Source: Phycobacter sedimenti (GTDB taxonomy: Bacteria; Pseudomonadota; Alphaproteobacteria; Rhodobacterales; Rhodobacteraceae). Taken from it: a DNA stretch of 64,000 bases. The notes beneath the pieces were generated by a model. The model was not told the DNA's origin and made no database searches. It saw nothing but the letters and a program-made list of their open reading frames with translations. Both the position numbers and the translations under genes were made by a program. Positions 52,006 to 60,523 of this stretch are shown here, in pieces (within the stretch, counting starts at the first letter, position 1; every line of letters starts with the position of its first letter). The stretch is taken from assembly GCF_038148855.1 (NCBI RefSeq), contig NZ_JBBVGR010000001.1, forward strand, positions 585,567-649,566, written 5' to 3'.

Positions 52006-52990
52006 TGCAGCCAAAGATAAGGCCGTACAGCACTCGAGCGTGCAGCAGGAATCCGACAAACCCGCCCGGAGCCAGTGGCGTGACATCTGGGATCAGTTCA
52101 AATCCCACCGTGGCGCCCTGTTCGGCGGTTGTCTGTTCCTGTTCATCTGCCTTGGCGTGATCGTCGGTCCCTTCGTCTACTGGAACGATGCGCAGTTCGT
52201 CCCCACGGGGCGCGACTTCATCAAGCTGCGTGACATGCGCCCGATCTATCACGTACTTTGGGACCCCTCGGCCAAGATGGACTGGGCCTATCCGCTCGGC
52301 ACCGACAACCTGGGCCGCGACACGCTTGCACGCCTGATGTTCGGTGGCCGTGTATCGCTGGCGGTTGGCATGGCAGCGATGATCCTGGCCCTGCTGCTTG
52401 GGTCCCTCGTGGGTGTTGTTGCCGGTTACTTCAAGAAGCTCGACGGCCTTCTGATGCGCCTCACCGATCTGTTCCTGGCCCTGCCCCTGTTGCCGATGAT
52501 CCTGGTGGCTGCGGTCCTGTTCCGGGAATCCCTGTCCAAAAGCATCGGACCCGAGGGCGGCGTCTTCGTCCTGATCGTCTGCCTGATCGGGATCACCTCC
52601 TGGATGCCCACAGCGCGGATCGTGCGGGGCGACGTGTTGGCCATCAAGGAGCGGGAGTTCGTTCTGGCGGCCCGCTCGATCGGGACCACCCCGCGCAGCA
52701 TCATCACGCGCCACATCCTGCCCAACGTGCTGTCGCCCATCATGGTCTCGGCCACGCTGGGGATCGCAACCGCGATCATCACGGAATCGGCGCTGTCGTT
52801 CCTTGGCTTCGGCTTCCCGCCGGACTTCCCCACCTGGGGGCGCCTTCTGAACGACGCGGTGGACCGCATGACGCTCTTCCCTGAGCGTGTCCTGTGGCCC
52901 GGTATCCTGATCTCGCTGACCGTGCTGAGCGTCAACTATCTTGGCGATGGCCTGCGCGACGCGCTGGATCCACGAATCCGAGGACGCTAA
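51998..52990 (+). CDS. Peptide-type ABC transporter permease 2 (DppC-like)
   Basis: 330-residue membrane permease from ATG 51998. A hydrophilic N-terminal segment (MTDAAKDKAVQHSS...) precedes the OppC/DppC domain: FIKLRDMRPIYH, then YPLGTDNLGRDTLARLMFGGRVSLAVG. The coupling EAA loop is EREFVLAARSIGTTPRSIITRHILPN. Ends with the DALDPRIRGR signature. It overlaps permease 1 by eight bases, so the two subunits are coupled. Confidence 0.95.
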   Translation: MTDAAKDKAVQHSSVQQESDKPARSQWRDIWDQFKSHRGALFGGCLFLFICLGVIVGPFVYWNDAQFVPTGRDFIKLRDMRPIYHVLWDPSAKMDWAYPLGTDNLGRDTLARLMFGGRVSLAVGMAAMILALLLGSLVGVVAGYFKKLDGLLMRLTDLFLALPLLPMILVAAVLFRESLSKSIGPEGGVFVLIVCLIGITSWMPTARIVRGDVLAIKEREFVLAARSIGTTPRSIITRHILPNVLSPIMVSATLGIATAIITESALSFLGFGFPPDFPTWGRLLNDAVDRMTLFPERVLWPGILISLTVLSVNYLGDGLRDALDPRIRGR

Positions 52991-53051
52991 GCGGGCCGGA
53001 TCAGGCAAAGCGGTTTCAACGCCCGCACATATTCAAATAAGAACATAGCCT

Positions 53052-53086
53052 CCGGCCGCCCCCTGTTGGGCGGCCGGTTTGTCTTT
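53052..53086 (+). terminator. Terminator after the ABC permeases
   Basis: CCGGCCGCCC pairs perfectly with GGGCGGCCGG around a six-base loop, followed by TTTGTCTTT. It ends the transporter transcript 61 bases after the second permease. Confidence 0.85.
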
Positions 53087-53195
53087 GCAACATTGCCTTG
53101 CCAAAACCTGTGTACCGGCTGAGGCCGCTACCGCAGAACAGTTTCCCTCATACAAACCCTCGGATCACAGGCCTTCCCCTTGCTAGGCCGGAATA

Positions 53196-53213
53196 TTCCC
53201 GCCATTTCGGGAA
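53196..53213. promoter_or_regulatory. Inverted repeat upstream of the YeeE/YedE gene
   Basis: TTCCCG-CCATTT-CGGGAA is a perfect 6-6-6 inverted repeat 29 bases before the gene. The palindrome GGAATATTCC (53190-53199) overlaps its left arm. Candidate operator; regulator unknown. Confidence 0.35.
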
Positions 53214-53242
53214 AAAGTTCCGATTTACCGATGGAGAACGTC

Positions 53243-54316
53243 ATGTTCGAAACACTTGGTCTTGAAGAGACCACGGCCCGCGAGGCGTCTGTTCTCTTTG
53301 CCCTTGGCATTGGCCTTGTCTTTGGCGTGCTGGCGCAGCTCACCAGCTTCTGCCTGCGCCGCACCATCACCGGCAGCGACCGTCGCCAGGCGGCAGGCGT
53401 CTGGGCGCTGGCCCTCGCCGTTGCAGTTCTGGGCACCCAGAGTGCCGTGTCGCAGGGCTGGATCAGCTTTGGGGATCACCGCCTGCTGGCCGCTGACCTG
53501 CCGGTTCTGGCTGTTGTGGCCGGAGGGCTTATGTTCGGCGCGGGCATGATCCTCACGCGCGGCTGTGTGTCCCGCCTGATGGTCCTGAGCGGCACCGGCA
53601 ACCTGCGCGCGCTTCTGGTGATCGCAGTCTTTGCCATCACCGCCCATGCCACGCTCAAAGGCGTTCTGGCACCGCTGCGCACCAGCCTTGGTTCGGTCAC
53701 AGTTCACCTCGGCGAAGCCTCCTCATTGGCGGCCCTGCCCGGCGGAGGATTTGTCTGGGCCGCCCTGATTGTCATTGCCGCTCTGGTGATCGCCCTGCGG
53801 TCGGGCAATCGCATCCCGGCGCTTGTCGGCGCGGCTGTCATCGGCCTGTTGGTGCCGCTGGCCTGGGTGGGCACAGGCTATGTGCTTTATGATGAATTCG
53901 ACCCCATCGCTATGGAGAGCCTCTCGTTCACCGCGCCGTCAGCCGACTCGCTGTTCTACGTAGTGGCCTCCAGTGCCGTATCCGGCAGCTTTGGCACCGG
54001 CCTCGTGGGTGGCGTGCTCGCAGGCGCACTGATCGCGGCCCTGGCTACTGGCCGTTTCCAGTGGCAGAGCTTTGAAAGCCCCTCGCAGACCGGTCGCTAC
54101 CTCTTGGGTGCAGTTCTGATGGGCGTGGGCGGTGTTCTGGCCGGAGGCTGCACCGTGGGTGCAGGTCTTGCAGGCGTTCCCACCCTCGGTGTTGCAGCCA
54201 TTCTGGCGCTCGCCTCGATCATCCTGGGCGGCATCGCCACCCATGCGGCGCTCAATGCAGCTTCTTCCGGATCCGCCGCACAGCGAGCCACACGAGTGCC
54301 ACAACCGGCAGAGTGA
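53243..54316 (+). CDS. YeeE/YedE family sulfur-compound transporter
   Basis: A 357-residue membrane protein of the YeeE/YedE (TsuA-like) family, some members of which import thiosulfate. It begins MFETLGLEETTAREAS from ATG 53243, which has GGAG six bases upstream. Conserved cysteines lie in LTSFCLRRTI (near residue 36), LTRGCVSRLMVL (near 109) and LAGGCTVGAGLAG (near 311), consistent with the relay of cysteine-persulfide-type sulfur handling in the family. Its last 65 bases are antisense to the DUF3422 gene. Substrate is family inference. Confidence 0.9.
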   Translation: MFETLGLEETTAREASVLFALGIGLVFGVLAQLTSFCLRRTITGSDRRQAAGVWALALAVAVLGTQSAVSQGWISFGDHRLLAADLPVLAVVAGGLMFGAGMILTRGCVSRLMVLSGTGNLRALLVIAVFAITAHATLKGVLAPLRTSLGSVTVHLGEASSLAALPGGGFVWAALIVIAALVIALRSGNRIPALVGAAVIGLLVPLAWVGTGYVLYDEFDPIAMESLSFTAPSADSLFYVVASSAVSGSFGTGLVGGVLAGALIAALATGRFQWQSFESPSQTGRYLLGAVLMGVGGVLAGGCTVGAGLAGVPTLGVAAILALASIILGGIATHAALNAASSGSAAQRATRVPQPAE

Positions 54317-55532
54317 TTACCGCAGTCAACATCCCCTTGCTGAGGCCAAGCGCCCCGGCGAGGGGATAGATTGCATAGGCCGCCAGCGAAACCGCGTAGT
54401 AGCTGATCGCGACCACGGACAGCCCCTCGACCGTGTGCTGAAGCCGCAAAGCGGTATCCGCCCGGCGGTCCATGCTTTCCAAAAGCGCCTGGTTCTGGGC
54501 GCTGCGTTCCACATCCACACGGGTTCTGAGCAACTCCCCTGCCCTGCGCGCCCGGTCGGCAAGGGTCACAAGACGCCCCTCGGTGGATTTCACCGTCCGC
54601 ATGGCCGGCTCGTAACGGCGTAGCATGAACTCCGAAAAGGTCTGAAAGCCCTCAAGCCGCTCTTCCCGCAGCAGCTTGATCCGCTGGTTGACCAAAGCCT
54701 CATAGGCGCCGGTTGCGCCAAACCGAAACGCGGCACGGGCGGCCATGGCCTCCAACTCGGCAGAGACGGTCAGAAGGTGCGACAGGGTCTGTTCTGCCGG
54801 AACGCTGCTGCCGGTCATCTCCACCATGATTTCGCTGAGGTGCGTATCGAGGCCGCCAATGGTGGGCGACAGGCTCCGGGCGCGGGAAAACCCCAGCATC
54901 GACATGGCGCGGTAGGTTTCGATCTCGCACAGGCGCTGGACGATACGACCGATCCTGCGGCTGCCGGTTTCCGGGTTGACGAAGGCGGCAAAGCGCATGT
55001 GACCGGCTGGATCGATGCGAAAATCTCCGGCCACCACCGCGCTGTCGTCCAGCACGCGCGACACCGCCATGCTTTCGGGCACAAGCCAGTCCTGCAACAG
55101 GGATTTGATCTCGCCGGCGGGCGGACGCGGCAAAACGCGGACCATCAGCGAGGTGATACGCTGGCCCGGTGCAGCCTCCAGCCAGTCCGAGGGGAACACT
55201 TCGAAATCCACCGGATCAAAGGGGCGCTCGCTGACACCATCGCTGTAGAGGGTGTAGCTGACGAATTCAGTATGCTGCTCCCATTTCAGAACGTGACGGC
55301 CCAGCTTGGCCTCGTGGTGTGTCGCACCCGGTTTGGGATGAGGAGCGCCGTGACGGTCAAGAAGGTCCGCAAGGTGGGCAATGTCCAGGCTGCGATCCCT
55401 GTGCACGGCCTCTTCGGGCTGTTTGACGGCAAGATAAACCACCGTGCTTGGGCATGTCATTGTCGGAAACGGGCGGGCATGCAGCTCATTGGCGAGCTGA
55501 TAGCGCAACGGGTGATCCTGGATCGGGGGCAT
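54252..55532 (-). CDS. DUF3422 family membrane protein
   Basis: A 426-residue protein of the DUF3422 family, common in Rhodobacteraceae with no known function. It begins MPPIQDHPLRYQLANELHARPFP from ATG 55532 (GGAG seven bases upstream). Long helical region (about residues 180-360) with the RTVKSTEGRLVTLADRARRAGELLRTRVDVE stretch suggests a coiled-coil. Two C-terminal membrane helices (ISYYAVSLAAYAIYPLAGAL and MLTAVITLPVVALVWLAV) end in a basic tail RRIRKKLH. It overlaps the convergent YeeE gene by 65 bases. Confidence 0.88.
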   Translation of the reverse strand: MPPIQDHPLRYQLANELHARPFPTMTCPSTVVYLAVKQPEEAVHRDRSLDIAHLADLLDRHGAPHPKPGATHHEAKLGRHVLKWEQHTEFVSYTLYSDGVSERPFDPVDFEVFPSDWLEAAPGQRITSLMVRVLPRPPAGEIKSLLQDWLVPESMAVSRVLDDSAVVAGDFRIDPAGHMRFAAFVNPETGSRRIGRIVQRLCEIETYRAMSMLGFSRARSLSPTIGGLDTHLSEIMVEMTGSSVPAEQTLSHLLTVSAELEAMAARAAFRFGATGAYEALVNQRIKLLREERLEGFQTFSEFMLRRYEPAMRTVKSTEGRLVTLADRARRAGELLRTRVDVERSAQNQALLESMDRRADTALRLQHTVEGLSVVAISYYAVSLAAYAIYPLAGALGLSKGMLTAVITLPVVALVWLAVRRIRKKLH

Positions 55533-55655
55533 TGCGAGGCTCCATTGGGGTGATCCGAGCATAAACGAGACCGCGAACCCTGTAAAGAAGCACGTCAATT
55601 CAATGACTTACAGGGATACAACGGCATACAAACAATAAGAAGCGGAAGGAAATGC

Positions 55656-55684
55656 AAAAAGGCGCCCCCGAAGGAGCGCCTTTT
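55656..55684 (-). terminator. Terminator of pntAB
   Basis: AAGGCGC and GCGCCTT with a GC-rich loop, followed by TTTTT on the minus strand, 22 bases after the pntB stop. It may also work the other way. Confidence 0.8.
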
Positions 55685-55705
55685 CGATGTTTTGCCTAGG
55701 AAAGA

Positions 55706-57139
55706 TCAGCTGATCTTGGTCAGAAGATCGTCCAGCGATTTCTTGGCATCGCCGTAGAACATCCGGGTGTTCTCTTTGTAGAACAGCGGGTTCTCGATGC
55801 CGGAATAGCCGGTGCCTTGGCCACGCTTGGAGACGAAGACCTGCTTGGCCTTCCAGCATTCCAGAACCGGCATGCCGGCGATGGGGCTGTTTGGGTCTTC
55901 CTGCGCCGCCGGGTTCACGATGTCGTTGGAGCCGATGACGATGGCGACATCGGTGTCCGGGAAGTCCTCGTTGATCTCGTCCATTTCAAGAACGATGTCA
56001 TAAGGCACCTTGGCTTCGGCCAGCAGAACGTTCATGTGGCCCGGCAGACGACCCGCAACCGGGTGGATCGCGAAACGCACCTCTTTGCCCTTGGCGCGCA
56101 GACGGCGTGTCAGCTCGGCCACATTGGACTGGGCTTGTGCCACGGCCATGCCGTAACCGGGGATGATGATGATGCTGTCGGCCTCGTCCAGTGCAGTGGC
56201 AACCCCGTCCGCGTCGATCGCGACCTGTTCGCCCTCGACCTCCATCGCCGGACCCGAAGTGCCGCCAAAGCCGCCCAGGATCACCGAGATGAACGAGCGG
56301 TTCATCGCCTTGCACATGATGTAAGACAGGATCGCACCCGAGGAGCCCACCAGAGCACCCACAACGATCAGTAGATCGTTGCCAAGGGAGAAGCCGATCG
56401 CCGCCGCGGCCCAGCCGGAATAGCTGTTCAGCATCGACACCACGACGGGCATGTCGGCGCCGCCGATTCCCATGATCAGGTGATAGCCGATGAACAGCGC
56501 GGCAAGGGTCATGATGATCAGCGGCAGCAGGCCGCCGGTGTTGAAGTACCAGATCAGCGACAGCAGCGAGATACCTGCCGCACCGGCATTCAGCATATGG
56601 CCACCGGGCAGTTTGGTTGCTGCCGAGCCGACCTTGCCCGCCAGCTTGCCATAGGCAATGACAGAGCCAGTGAAGGTCACCGCACCGATGAAGATACCGA
56701 GGAACAGCTCGACCCGCAGGATGGCGATCTCGACACCGTCCTTTTTGGCCAGGAGCTTGGCAAAACCTTCCAGCGATTGTTTGGCGCTGTCGTCCATGGC
56801 CATGACGCGGCCCAGTTCGATATGGGCGATAAAGCCCACGAACACAGCCGCCAGACCGACAAGCGAGTGCATCGCCGCAACCAGCTCCGGCATCTGCGTC
56901 ATCTGCACGCGATTGGCCAGAAAGTAGCCGATCACGCCACCGCCGGCGATCAGCACCAGCGACAGGAGCCACAGGCCCGAGCCGGGTCCGATCAGTGTGG
57001 CAAACACCGCCAGCGCCATGCCGGCAATCCCGTACCAGACCGCACGTTTTGCGCTTTCCTGCCCCGAAAGGCCGCCCAGCGAAAGAATGAAGAGCACAGC
57101 TGCTACCACATAGGCCGCCGTGGTGAATCCGTATTCCAT
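55706..57139 (-). CDS. pntB: NAD(P) transhydrogenase subunit beta
   Basis: Membrane subunit that carries the proton channel and the NADP(H) domain III of the proton-translocating transhydrogenase. It has 477 residues and about nine helices, then domain III with PGYGMAVAQAQSNVAELTRRL, FAIHPVAGRLPGHMNVLLAEAKVPYD and VAIVIGSNDIVNPAAQEDPNSPIAGMPVLE. Complex uses the proton gradient to reduce NADP+ from NADH. It is 13 bases after pntA. Confidence 0.97.
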   Translation of the reverse strand: MEYGFTTAAYVVAAVLFILSLGGLSGQESAKRAVWYGIAGMALAVFATLIGPGSGLWLLSLVLIAGGGVIGYFLANRVQMTQMPELVAAMHSLVGLAAVFVGFIAHIELGRVMAMDDSAKQSLEGFAKLLAKKDGVEIAILRVELFLGIFIGAVTFTGSVIAYGKLAGKVGSAATKLPGGHMLNAGAAGISLLSLIWYFNTGGLLPLIIMTLAALFIGYHLIMGIGGADMPVVVSMLNSYSGWAAAAIGFSLGNDLLIVVGALVGSSGAILSYIMCKAMNRSFISVILGGFGGTSGPAMEVEGEQVAIDADGVATALDEADSIIIIPGYGMAVAQAQSNVAELTRRLRAKGKEVRFAIHPVAGRLPGHMNVLLAEAKVPYDIVLEMDEINEDFPDTDVAIVIGSNDIVNPAAQEDPNSPIAGMPVLECWKAKQVFVSKRGQGTGYSGIENPLFYKENTRMFYGDAKKSLDDLLTKIS

Positions 57140-57152
57140 CTACCTGTACTCC

Positions 57153-58727
57153 TTAGGATTTCTGGAACATGGCGAGCATGCGCCGTGTCACGAGGAAGCC
57201 GCCGAAAATGTTGATCCCGGCCATGAAGACCGACAGCGCCGCCAGCAGGATCACCAGGAAGGAGCCAGAACCGATCTGCATCAGCGCACCCAGGATGATG
57301 ATCGAGGAGATCGCATTGGTCACCGCCATCAACGGTGTGTGCAGGCTGTGCGCCACGCCCCAGATCACCTGGAAGCCAACAAAGACCGCCAGCACGAAGA
57401 CGATGAAGTGCTGCATGAAACTGGCCGGAGCGACAAGACCCACGCCCAAGAGCAGCGCTGCGCCGACGGCCAGCAGGGTCACCTGTTGCTTGGTCTGCGC
57501 TTTGAACGCGGCGATTTCCTGCGCGCGTTTTTCCTCCGGGGTCAGTTCTTTCGGCGCATCGGGTTTCTTCTGCGCGGCAATCGCCTGAACCTTTGGCGGC
57601 GGCGGCGGGAAGGTGATTTCCTTCTCGAAGGTGACCGTCGCGCCGCGGATCACATCGTCTTCCATGTTGTGCACGATCTGACCGTCTTTTTCCGGGGTCA
57701 GGTCGGTCATCATGTGACGGATGTTGGTGGCATAAAGCGTCGAGGACTGCGAGGCCATCCGACTCGGGAAGTCGGTGTAGCCGATGATGGTGACGCCGTT
57801 GTCGGTGACGACCTTCTCGTCCATCACGGTGCCTTCGACGTTGCCGCCCTTTTCGGCCGCAAGGTCGACAATCACGGAGCCAGGCTTCATCGCCGCAACC
57901 ATGTCCTCAAGCCAGAGCTTGGGCGCTTCGCGGTTGGGGATCAGCGCGGTGGTGATCACGATGTCCACTTCGGGGGCCAGCTCGCGGAACTTGGCAAGCT
58001 GCGCTTCGCGGAACTCAGGGCTGGACACAGAGGCGTAACCGCCGGTCGCCGCACCGTCCTGCTGTTCTTCCTCAAAGTCGAGGTAGACGAATTCGGCGCC
58101 CATCGATTCGACTTGCTCCGCCACTTCGGGGCGCACGTCAAAGGCATAGGTCACCGCGCCGAGGCTGGTGGAGGCGCCGATGGCGGCCAGACCGGCCACA
58201 CCCGCACCGACAACCAGAACCTTCGCCGGGGGAACCTTGCCCGCAGCGGTGATCTGACCGGTGAAGAAACGGCCAAAGTTGTTGCCCGCCTCGATCACGG
58301 CACGGTAGCCCGCGATATTCGCCATCGAGGACAGCGCGTCCATCTTCTGCGCGCGGCTGATGCGCGGCACCATTTCCATGGCGATGACATTGGCACCCTT
58401 GGAGCGGGCCAGTTCCAGCCCCTCTTCGTTGGCGCCCGGGTTGAAGAAGGAGATCAGCGTCTTGCCCGCCGTCAGCCGCTTGAGCTCGGTTTCGGTCGGT
58501 ATGCGCACCTTGGCAACGATGTCGCAGTTCTTCCACAGGGCGGCCGCCGTCTTGATGATCTCGACGCCAGCCTCCTCATAGGTGGCATCGCTGAAACCGG
58601 CCAACTGCCCTGCGCCGCTTTCGATAGCGCAGTCATAGCCCAGCTTCTGCAGCTGCCTGGCCGAATCCGGCGTCATCGCGACGCGCGCCTCGCCCTTCAT
58701 TACTTCTTTTGGTGTACCTATTTTCAC
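57153..58727 (-). CDS. pntA: NAD(P) transhydrogenase subunit alpha
   Basis: Provides the NAD(H) domain I and the first membrane helices. It has 524 residues in a single chain, not split into PntAA/PntAB as in Rhodospirillum. It begins at GTG 58727 (MKIGTPKEVMKGEARVAMTPDS) with AGGGGG upstream. VLVVGAGVAGLAAIGASTSLGA is the Rossmann nucleotide site; SVIVDLAAEKGGN follows. A linker rich in Pro and Lys (near 355-385) leads to C-terminal helices. The frame opens 285 bases earlier with no family match, so the shorter start is preferred. Confidence 0.95.
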   Translation of the reverse strand: MKIGTPKEVMKGEARVAMTPDSARQLQKLGYDCAIESGAGQLAGFSDATYEEAGVEIIKTAAALWKNCDIVAKVRIPTETELKRLTAGKTLISFFNPGANEEGLELARSKGANVIAMEMVPRISRAQKMDALSSMANIAGYRAVIEAGNNFGRFFTGQITAAGKVPPAKVLVVGAGVAGLAAIGASTSLGAVTYAFDVRPEVAEQVESMGAEFVYLDFEEEQQDGAATGGYASVSSPEFREAQLAKFRELAPEVDIVITTALIPNREAPKLWLEDMVAAMKPGSVIVDLAAEKGGNVEGTVMDEKVVTDNGVTIIGYTDFPSRMASQSSTLYATNIRHMMTDLTPEKDGQIVHNMEDDVIRGATVTFEKEITFPPPPPKVQAIAAQKKPDAPKELTPEEKRAQEIAAFKAQTKQQVTLLAVGAALLLGVGLVAPASFMQHFIVFVLAVFVGFQVIWGVAHSLHTPLMAVTNAISSIIILGALMQIGSGSFLVILLAALSVFMAGINIFGGFLVTRRMLAMFQKS

Positions 58728-58791
58728 CTTGTCGGTCCCCCTCGTCTTGCCCGTGCCAGCAAAGCACCGGGTACGGATCGCAAATATTTTG

Positions 58792-58818
58792 ATTATCCTG
58801 CGCAATATTTTTGCGCAA
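58792..58818 (-). promoter_or_regulatory. Promoter/operator candidate upstream of pntA
   Basis: TGCGCAA-TATTT-TTGCGCA (58799-58817) is a perfect 7-5-7 inverted repeat, about 72 bases before pntA. On the minus strand CTTGCG and GATAAT (-10 at 58797-58792) are spaced about 16 bases, so the repeat sits between or over the promoter elements, a repressor-like layout. Confidence 0.4.
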
Positions 58819-58866
58819 GCGTTTCGCCGCGTCGCCGCATCATTTTGCCGCGCCGCCGCATGACCT

Positions 58867-59316
58867 TTAGACCCAGCGGCGTACCTTTCCTTCGTATCTG
58901 GCCCAGTCCTGCCGGAACGTCCGTCGCATCCGGTTTTCCTCGGGTTCGATGAACCGCCGCTCCAGGATCCAGACAAAGATCGGCACCAGCGGCAAGGACA
59001 ACACCGCGTCAAACCTGAGGATCAGCCCGGTCAGCACCAGTACGTCACCCAGATAGATCGGGTTGCGGCTGCGGCTGAAGATCCCCGATTGCACCAGATG
59101 GCTGGGTGTCTGATGCGGGATGATCGTGGTGCGCTGGCGCCGCATTTCGACAACAGCGAGCAGCATCAACAGAATGCCGCCGCCAACAAAGATCCCACCC
59201 AGTAAATCGGCCCAAGGGCCACCAAAGCTCAGCCCATACGGCAAATAGCTGGCCTGCAGCCACGCGATTACCACGCAGGCCAGCAACCAAAGGGGAGGAA
59301 GATCAATCCAGCGCAT
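58867..59316 (-). CDS. Small membrane methyltransferase (ICMT/PEMT-like)
   Basis: 149-residue integral membrane protein of the isoprenylcysteine carboxyl methyltransferase-like family. The hallmark is HLVQSGIFSRSRNPIYLGDVLVLTG (the RxPxY-type SAM-binding segment), followed by ERRFIEPEENRMRRTFRQDWARY with the EE dipeptide and the conserved tyrosine near the end. Four membrane helices. The acceptor is unknown, since bacteria have no prenyl-cysteine CaaX proteins; lipid or small-molecule methylation is possible. Stands alone downstream of the MBL-fold gene on the same strand. Confidence 0.85.
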   Translation of the reverse strand: MRWIDLPPLWLLACVVIAWLQASYLPYGLSFGGPWADLLGGIFVGGGILLMLLAVVEMRRQRTTIIPHQTPSHLVQSGIFSRSRNPIYLGDVLVLTGLILRFDAVLSLPLVPIFVWILERRFIEPEENRMRRTFRQDWARYEGKVRRWV

Positions 59317-59400
59317 CAGGCCCGCACCGTCACGAAGTCAGGAAGGAAATACAAGATCATCCGGCGCAAACTCTCCCTATCCGGCCAATGGGTCCAGCGA

Positions 59401-59438
59401 TTTGCACAAATTGGCAAACAGAAAAGGACAGAATGTCC
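59401..59438. other. Two short inverted repeats in the gap before the methyltransferase gene
   Basis: TTTGC-N8-GCAAA (59401-59418) and GGACA-GAA-TGTCC (59426-59438) lie 85-122 bases upstream of the methyltransferase start. They may be regulatory. The rest of this 224-base gap holds no gene I can support. Confidence 0.25.
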
Positions 59439-59540
59439 AAAATGCTCCCAATACGGCGATTCTGTTCCGGGATGCGGCACGATCCTGCACAATTCTACGG
59501 GTTTTCCTACGTATACTTTGGCATGCAAACGGAGCGTACC

Positions 59541-60494
59541 TTATTCCCACTCCATTTCCTCGAACACGCGTCCTGCATTCTTGGTTGCCAGCTCCTCGAA
59601 GGTATCCAGTCCCTTCCAGCGCTCCTGATCAACATAGTAGGCTCCCGCCAGGTCTCCGCCCGCCTCGATATGGGCCCCGATCTTTTCTCGCAGGTCCTTG
59701 AGGTAGTCGTAGGTGTAACGCCGCACCTGGGCGAGGTTCGTGGGGTGCCCATGGCCGGGAATCACGTAGGTCGGGTTCAAAGGCTCGAGCTTGGTTTCCC
59801 AGGTTTCCAGCCAACAGGAGGTGCAGATCCCCTCGAAGATCGGCAGCATGCGCTCGTGAAAGGCGATGTCGCCAGCGATCAACAGGTTCGACTGCGGCAG
59901 CCAGACCTGGGTGTCGCCCGGATCGTGGGCCGGGCCCATGTGCATCACTTCGATCTGCACCCCACCGAGCGTCAGGCTGTAGCTGTCCTCGAATGACAGG
60001 TTCGGGGTCACGATCCGGGTGCCCTCGGCCTTGTCCCGATTGTAGCGCTCCATGCCCTGCAGGATGAAATCGGCTTCTTTTGTGAAAGCTTCAATCGCGT
60101 CCACATGGGCAAGGACATCAACACCCTGGTCCACCCAGTAGGAATTGCCCAGCATCGCATGGCCCTGGCCGTTTTCGTTGATCACCAGAACAACGGGCTG
60201 ATCGGTGAGGGCCTTGATTTCCTCATGCAGGGCCGCCGCAAGCCGCGCCGACGCGCCCCCATTGACGACGACCACGCCTTCATCCGTCACGATGAAGGAC
60301 AGGTTGTTGTTGTGGCCCGAGTTTTCATAGGTCGGCGGCGCAGTGGCCCCGATCGCCGAGAAGACATGCGGGATGACCTCAACCGGTTTGGAGTACAGTT
60401 CGGATTGCGGGTACTGGTCTGCAATATCTTCGCTGGCAAATGCGGCGCCTGCGCCAAATGCAGCTGCCAGCAGGCTGGTGAACAATGGTTTCAT
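59541..60494 (-). CDS. Exported MBL-fold protein with replaced HxHxDH motif
   Basis: A 317-residue secreted protein with a signal peptide (MKPLFTSLLAAAFGAGAAFAS, cleavage near residue 20). It aligns by motif to metallo-beta-lactamase-fold hydrolases of the SoxH/quinoprotein-relay type: IVTDEGVVVVNGG, then residues 101-119, then GPAHDPGDTQVWLP (H190), LLIAGDIAFH (D209) and VIPGHGHP (H248). The first metal motif HxHxDH is absent; at its place are N108, Q110, H112 and A113 (INENGQGHAMLG). A CxxC is present (C224, C227). This suggests a changed metal site or a non-hydrolytic role. GGGAGG precedes the ATG. Confidence 0.85.
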   Translation of the reverse strand: MKPLFTSLLAAAFGAGAAFASEDIADQYPQSELYSKPVEVIPHVFSAIGATAPPTYENSGHNNNLSFIVTDEGVVVVNGGASARLAAALHEEIKALTDQPVVLVINENGQGHAMLGNSYWVDQGVDVLAHVDAIEAFTKEADFILQGMERYNRDKAEGTRIVTPNLSFEDSYSLTLGGVQIEVMHMGPAHDPGDTQVWLPQSNLLIAGDIAFHERMLPIFEGICTSCWLETWETKLEPLNPTYVIPGHGHPTNLAQVRRYTYDYLKDLREKIGAHIEAGGDLAGAYYVDQERWKGLDTFEELATKNAGRVFEEMEWE

Positions 60495-60523
60495 GGTGTC
60501 CTCCCAAAAATGGATGCCAAATA

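Noticed and set aside
57120..58952. 610-codon plus-strand frame opposite pntA
   Set aside because: Shadow of pntA; no motif or ribosome site.
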